A stretch of DNA of 16,397 nucleotides, taken from contig CAYRRA010000099.1 of the NCBI GenBank assembly GCA_964426355.1, forward strand, positions 1 through 16,397. Direction: 5' to 3'. The DNA comes from JAJFTV01 sp964426355. GTDB taxonomy: Bacteria; Chloroflexota; Anaerolineae; Anaerolineales; Anaerolineaceae. Of this stretch, positions 13,210 to 16,397 are shown piece after piece (position 1 is the first letter of the stretch; the number at the start of each line of letters is the position of its first letter). The notes under the pieces are model-generated. The model made no database searches, had not been told where the DNA came from, and saw only the letters and a program-made list of their open reading frames with translations. Both the position numbers and the translations under genes were made by a program.

Positions 13210-14346
13210 ATGAAAACAATCACAAATACCCTGGATCACATTCTCAAATCAGCCGTCGGTCTCGCCGCTCCGGCAATCTGCGCCGAGGTGCGCCAGCACG
13301 GTCAGACGGTCTACTCCGCCAGCATGGGCTGGCTCGACCCTGAAGAGAAGCAGCGCCCCGTAAGGGAAGACACACTTTTTGACATGGCATCGGTCAGCAA
13401 GCTGTTTACCACGGTCACTTTTATGACGCTGGTGGAAGCGGGACAGGTAAGCCTGGATCAAGCCGTTTGCAGCATCCTGCCCGATTTTTCCGGGCTGCGC
13501 CCCATCCGCCCGTATGACGACCCGCTAAATTGGGGCGGTTTTGTGCAGCCGCGCAACCCCAGCGACCAATTGGTGGATGCGGGCAAGGTTACCTTCCGCC
13601 ATCTACTCACCCACAGTTCCGGTTTACCTGCATGGCGCGCATTGAAAGACCAGCCGGATGCCGAAGCCGCCCGCCGGATGGTTCTGGAAACGCCCTTCTT
13701 CTACCCCACGGGCGAGCGCGTGGTATACAGCGACCTCGGTCTAATCCTGGTCGGCATGGCGATTGAGAAGCTCACCGGGCAGCGCCTGGATGAAGCCATG
13801 TACGCGCGCCTGGCAGCGCCGCTGGGTCTGAAACACACGCGCTACCTGCCGCTGGAGGGTCAGCCCTACGACACCCGCAACATCGCCCCCACCGAGTTTT
13901 GCGCCATGCGCCAGTACCGCGTCTGCGGCGAGGTACACGATGAAAACACCTGGCGGCTGGGCGGTATCGCCGGGCACGCCGGCGTCTTTGCCACTGCACC
14001 TGATCTGGCGCGTTTTGGGCAGGCATTGCTGGACGGCGGGCGACCCTTGCTGCATCCGAGCACGCTGAACGAAATGACCACCCTACAGGCACAGGAAGAC
14101 GGTATGCTGCGCGGCATCGGCTTTGGTCTGCGCTCAACCGACCCGGAAACCTACAACCACGTCTTCAGCACACGTTCCTTTGGGCATACCGGTTTCACCG
14201 GCACCTCGCTCTGGGTTGACCCACAGTACGAACTGGTCATCGCCTTGTTGACCAACCGCGTGTATTACGGGCGCGAGGTAGAAGCTATCAGCCGCCTGCG
14301 CGTGGGCTTTCACCGCGCCGTGCTGGAAAATCTGAAGGATCGCTAA
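13210..14346 (+). CDS. Class C beta-lactamase-like serine hydrolase
   Basis: A 378-residue hydrolase of the beta-lactamase/D-Ala-D-Ala carboxypeptidase/esterase superfamily. The catalytic SxxK motif is SVSK (61-64), the second motif is YSD (173-175) in place of the usual YxN, and HTG (326-328) is the third motif. LLTHSSGLP (132-140) and GEVHDENTW (240-248) with GGIAGHAG are typical of this group. No signal peptide or membrane segment is visible, so it is probably cytoplasmic, which argues for an esterase/amidase role over a classical wall enzyme or antibiotic resistance. The frame is open to a TTG at 13120, but the ATG at 13210 begins right before the domain and follows an extended -10 box; only a weak Shine-Dalgarno sequence is seen. 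The gene is separated from the sugar operon by 222 bp and probably has its own promoter. Confidence 0.9.
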   Translation: MKTITNTLDHILKSAVGLAAPAICAEVRQHGQTVYSASMGWLDPEEKQRPVREDTLFDMASVSKLFTTVTFMTLVEAGQVSLDQAVCSILPDFSGLRPIRPYDDPLNWGGFVQPRNPSDQLVDAGKVTFRHLLTHSSGLPAWRALKDQPDAEAARRMVLETPFFYPTGERVVYSDLGLILVGMAIEKLTGQRLDEAMYARLAAPLGLKHTRYLPLEGQPYDTRNIAPTEFCAMRQYRVCGEVHDENTWRLGGIAGHAGVFATAPDLARFGQALLDGGRPLLHPSTLNEMTTLQAQEDGMLRGIGFGLRSTDPETYNHVFSTRSFGHTGFTGTSLWVDPQYELVIALLTNRVYYGREVEAISRLRVGFHRAVLENLKDR

Positions 14347-14359
14347 AATGGCTGCGGCT

Positions 14360-14387
14360 TTGATCAACAATCTGTCCGATGTAAAAT
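14360..14387 (+). promoter_or_regulatory. Candidate promoter of the FtsX-type permease gene
   Basis: TTGATC (14360-14365) and TAAAAT (14382-14387) are 16 bp apart, four and five of six matches to consensus. The predicted leader to the ATG at 14464 is about 70 nt. Confidence 0.5.
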
Positions 14388-14463
14388 CCGAATCTACAGG
14401 CAAAACGGTTTTACCCTTCAATGACAACATTAAAAAACTTTGCAGGTTGGTTCAGGCATTGGA

Positions 14464-15957
14464 ATGATCTTCCAAAACAGCGTTCGGAACATCGTTCGTT
14501 CCAAAGGAAAAACAGCATTATTCACACTGCTCATTTTTGCTCTCACACTGGCGCTCGCCCTCAGTGTTAGCGTATGGGCATCTGTAGCTCAGTTCCTCAG
14601 TGACTGTGACGACTTTTACACAACAATCGGCTTGGTCGAGTATATGGGCACCAGCTACCCTTCGGAAACAGCCTACGACGCAGCGATGTTTGAGGAACTT
14701 GAAACTTTTGATGCGCAAACCATCGCAGATGATGATGCCGTACTGTCTTGGGAAACGCCCATGCACTCGCTCGGATACGTTGAAGGCTTCTGGCGTACAG
14801 ATACCAACATGCCCGACCGGATGCTTTCTGCGCTTGTTGTTGGAAATGTTGCTTACGAAGAGGGAAACAATTTTTACAGCGCCATCGTGATGAATGCATT
14901 ATATTCCGTGAAAAGCAAGAATGACACCATCATTCTGATTGACGAGAATTTTGGAACATTTGAGCAAGGGCGTTATTACCTCGTTTTTGGCGAAGTGTAT
15001 TACGGCAAATCCCCTTTGCTGCACCTGCGGATTGCACCTTTCAACAATGCAATCGCTGCTGCAGAAGGTTTTGATATCCCTCGCATGATCGATATTACAT
15101 CAGATACCCCGGAGGAGGGATACTATGAGATCCCCGAAGACTCGGTTCTCGTACAGATCGCTCAAACGCTGCCGGTAACCAATAACAGTGTGCTTGTTTC
15201 GGGCACGAACGACCTCCTCTCGCTGTTGCCGTTCCATCAGCAGGAACTGTATATCATTGACGGGCGCGCATTCACGCAAGAAGAATATCAATACGACAGC
15301 CGGGTCATCGTCATTTCAGACCTGATGGCAGACCGGCTTGGCGTGACCGTCGGCGATACAATCAACCTGTCGGTCGCCGTTTCAGAACACCCAGGCATCT
15401 ATAACAGTTACTGGAGCGGTAGTGGTTTCTCCTACAACGCATCCTTTTTGGTGGTGGGGATCACGAATACCGTCAAGGATAAGAGCTGGTACGTGTATGT
15501 GCCCGCTTCTTCAGGTGTGCCTTTTTCGCAGCATCCTGTTGGCTACACGGTGGGTTGGTCAGTCGTCCGCAATACAGATGCCGCGGCATTTTATCAACGC
15601 ATCGAAACAGTATTAGGCGACCGGTTTAATCTGACCATCTATGACCAGGGTTATTCCGCAGTAGCGGAACCTTTCCAGACCATTTTTAGAGTTGTAAAGA
15701 TCGTGACCGCCATTTGCGCACTGGTGGAACTGGCGGTGTTAACCCTGTTTGGCTTCTTGTTTGTGTACCGTCAAAGAGAAACCAGCGAGATCATGCTGAT
15801 GCTCGGAACAGGCAGGATAAAGGTTTGTGCATATTTTCTTTTCAGCGCGGGGTTCATCACTTTTTTGTTGCCGCAACAGCGGGTGCGGTGGCAGGGTATT
15901 GGTTGCATGGGGGAATCATTGCGCTGGTTGCGAAAGCCGCTGGAAACTACACACTGA
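14464..15957 (+). CDS. FtsX/MacB-type ABC transporter permease, first part (frame change near its end)
   Basis: A large membrane permease of the type that works with a MacB/LolD-like ATPase on lipids, peptides or envelope substrates. Helix 1 is at about 17-40 (FTLLIFALTLALALSV), preceded by the typical MIFQNSVRNIVRSKGKT. A large extracytoplasmic region of about 370 residues with beta-rich sequence follows, then an FtsX-type helix at about 425-445 and the loop RQRETSEIMLMLGTGRIKV (447-465), a family hallmark. The correct sequence ends at residue 468 (Leu, codon 15865-15867); the last 29 residues before the stop are basic and unrelated to the family because the real frame continues at -1. The frame is open to a TTG at 14440, but the ATG at 14464 gives the normal start. 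No ATPase gene is in the window. Confidence 0.8.
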   Translation: MIFQNSVRNIVRSKGKTALFTLLIFALTLALALSVSVWASVAQFLSDCDDFYTTIGLVEYMGTSYPSETAYDAAMFEELETFDAQTIADDDAVLSWETPMHSLGYVEGFWRTDTNMPDRMLSALVVGNVAYEEGNNFYSAIVMNALYSVKSKNDTIILIDENFGTFEQGRYYLVFGEVYYGKSPLLHLRIAPFNNAIAAAEGFDIPRMIDITSDTPEEGYYEIPEDSVLVQIAQTLPVTNNSVLVSGTNDLLSLLPFHQQELYIIDGRAFTQEEYQYDSRVIVISDLMADRLGVTVGDTINLSVAVSEHPGIYNSYWSGSGFSYNASFLVVGITNTVKDKSWYVYVPASSGVPFSQHPVGYTVGWSVVRNTDAAAFYQRIETVLGDRFNLTIYDQGYSAVAEPFQTIFRVVKIVTAICALVELAVLTLFGFLFVYRQRETSEIMLMLGTGRIKVCAYFLFSAGFITFLLPQQRVRWQGIGCMGESLRWLRKPLETTH

Positions 15958-16397
15958 TCGATTCGCGCTTCAGCAATGGCAACCTGTCAATCTTGAGAAC
16001 ACTGGCATTTAATCCACAACTTGAGTGGCAGCTTTTTTTGTATGTTGGGGCATCGGTGTTCGTGCTTGCCGTCCTCTCATGCCTGGTATTCACCATCGGC
16101 ACATTTTTACACAGCAAGCCAGGTCAGCAAAACCTGAAAGGACCCAAAAAGGAACACAAGACGTCGTCTCTCAGCGGCGGCAGCATGAAATATACAATTT
16201 TGTCCATCCTGCGCGGAGGTACACGCACCCTGGTTGTTCCGCTCCTCGCCGTTTCTGTGGTGATTTTCTTCGGGCAGCTTGCCACAACATCCCTGCGCTA
16301 CCAGGAACAGCTCGATGCGGTTTATAACCATACGGTGATCGAAGGCTATTATACCGACATCAACGGGAAACAAATCGGCAATCAGGTACTGAGCGCG
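15867..16397 (+). CDS. FtsX/MacB-type permease, continuation in the -1 frame (runs off right edge)
   Basis: From the GTT at 15867 the -1 frame is open for 177 codons to the window end and encodes a normal continuation: VAATAGAVAGYWLHGG, completing the FtsX helix broken in the first part, then a helix at about 16029-16119 (QLFLYVGASVFVLAVLSCLV), a charged linker (PGQQNLKGPKKEHKTSS), and MKYTILSILRGGTRTLVVPL, the start of a second FtsX-like module. Thus the intact protein would be a two-module permease of over 640 residues. The join is at a run of six T. Either one T is missing from this sequence, the gene is a pseudogene, or ribosomes slip at U UUU UUG. No independent start with a ribosome binding site is obvious for this part. 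Confidence 0.75.

Noticed and set aside
13210..14346. Antibiotic-resistance beta-lactamase
   Set aside because: The SxxK/YxD/HTG motifs place it in the superfamily, but there is no export signal and the second motif departs from YxN, so a resistance role is not supported.

Overview
The window looks like chromosomal DNA of a fermentative, sugar-using bacterium, most likely from the Anaerolineae (Chloroflexota). This is an inference from the style of the proteins, the moderate G+C, and the mix of secreted lipoproteins with MalFG-type sugar importers; there is no rRNA or other phylogenetic marker to settle it. I see no tRNA, rRNA, CRISPR array, insertion sequence or phage gene.

Left part (1-4141): housekeeping and regulatory genes. 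The 5' end of a DNA polymerase III alpha subunit gene (PHP domain) runs off the left edge on the minus strand. Next come a minus-strand von Willebrand A protein with an N-terminal zinc ribbon, then on the plus strand plsY (glycerol-3-phosphate acyltransferase), a stand-alone PP2C-type protein phosphatase, and a 65-residue helical protein behind a perfect Shine-Dalgarno sequence.

Centre (4157-12987): a divergent carbohydrate locus, the most interesting part. The minus-strand operon encodes, in order of transcription, a thymidylate-kinase-like P-loop protein with a degenerate Walker A motif, a secreted GH13 alpha-glucosidase/amylase-type lipoprotein, a 716-residue fusion of a GT39/PMT-type membrane glycosyltransferase with a MalF-type ABC permease, and a MalG-type permease. 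It has neither a binding protein nor an ATPase. The plus-strand operon is a conventional binding lipoprotein-MalF-MalG set, also without an ATPase. The 421-bp spacer between the two operons holds divergent promoter-like elements, a perfect 15-bp palindrome, a LacI-like operator candidate, a second palindrome, and a strong Shine-Dalgarno sequence with no annotated start. A plausible reading is that extracellular alpha-glucan is cut by the tethered GH13 enzyme and products enter through one or both permease pairs, energised by a shared ATPase encoded elsewhere. What a glycosyltransferase does inside a permease chain is unknown.

Right part (13210-16397): a class C beta-lactamase-like serine hydrolase, then a large FtsX/MacB-type ABC permease that is interrupted by a -1 frame change at a run of six T (U UUU UUG). 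It continues in the other frame to the right edge of the window.
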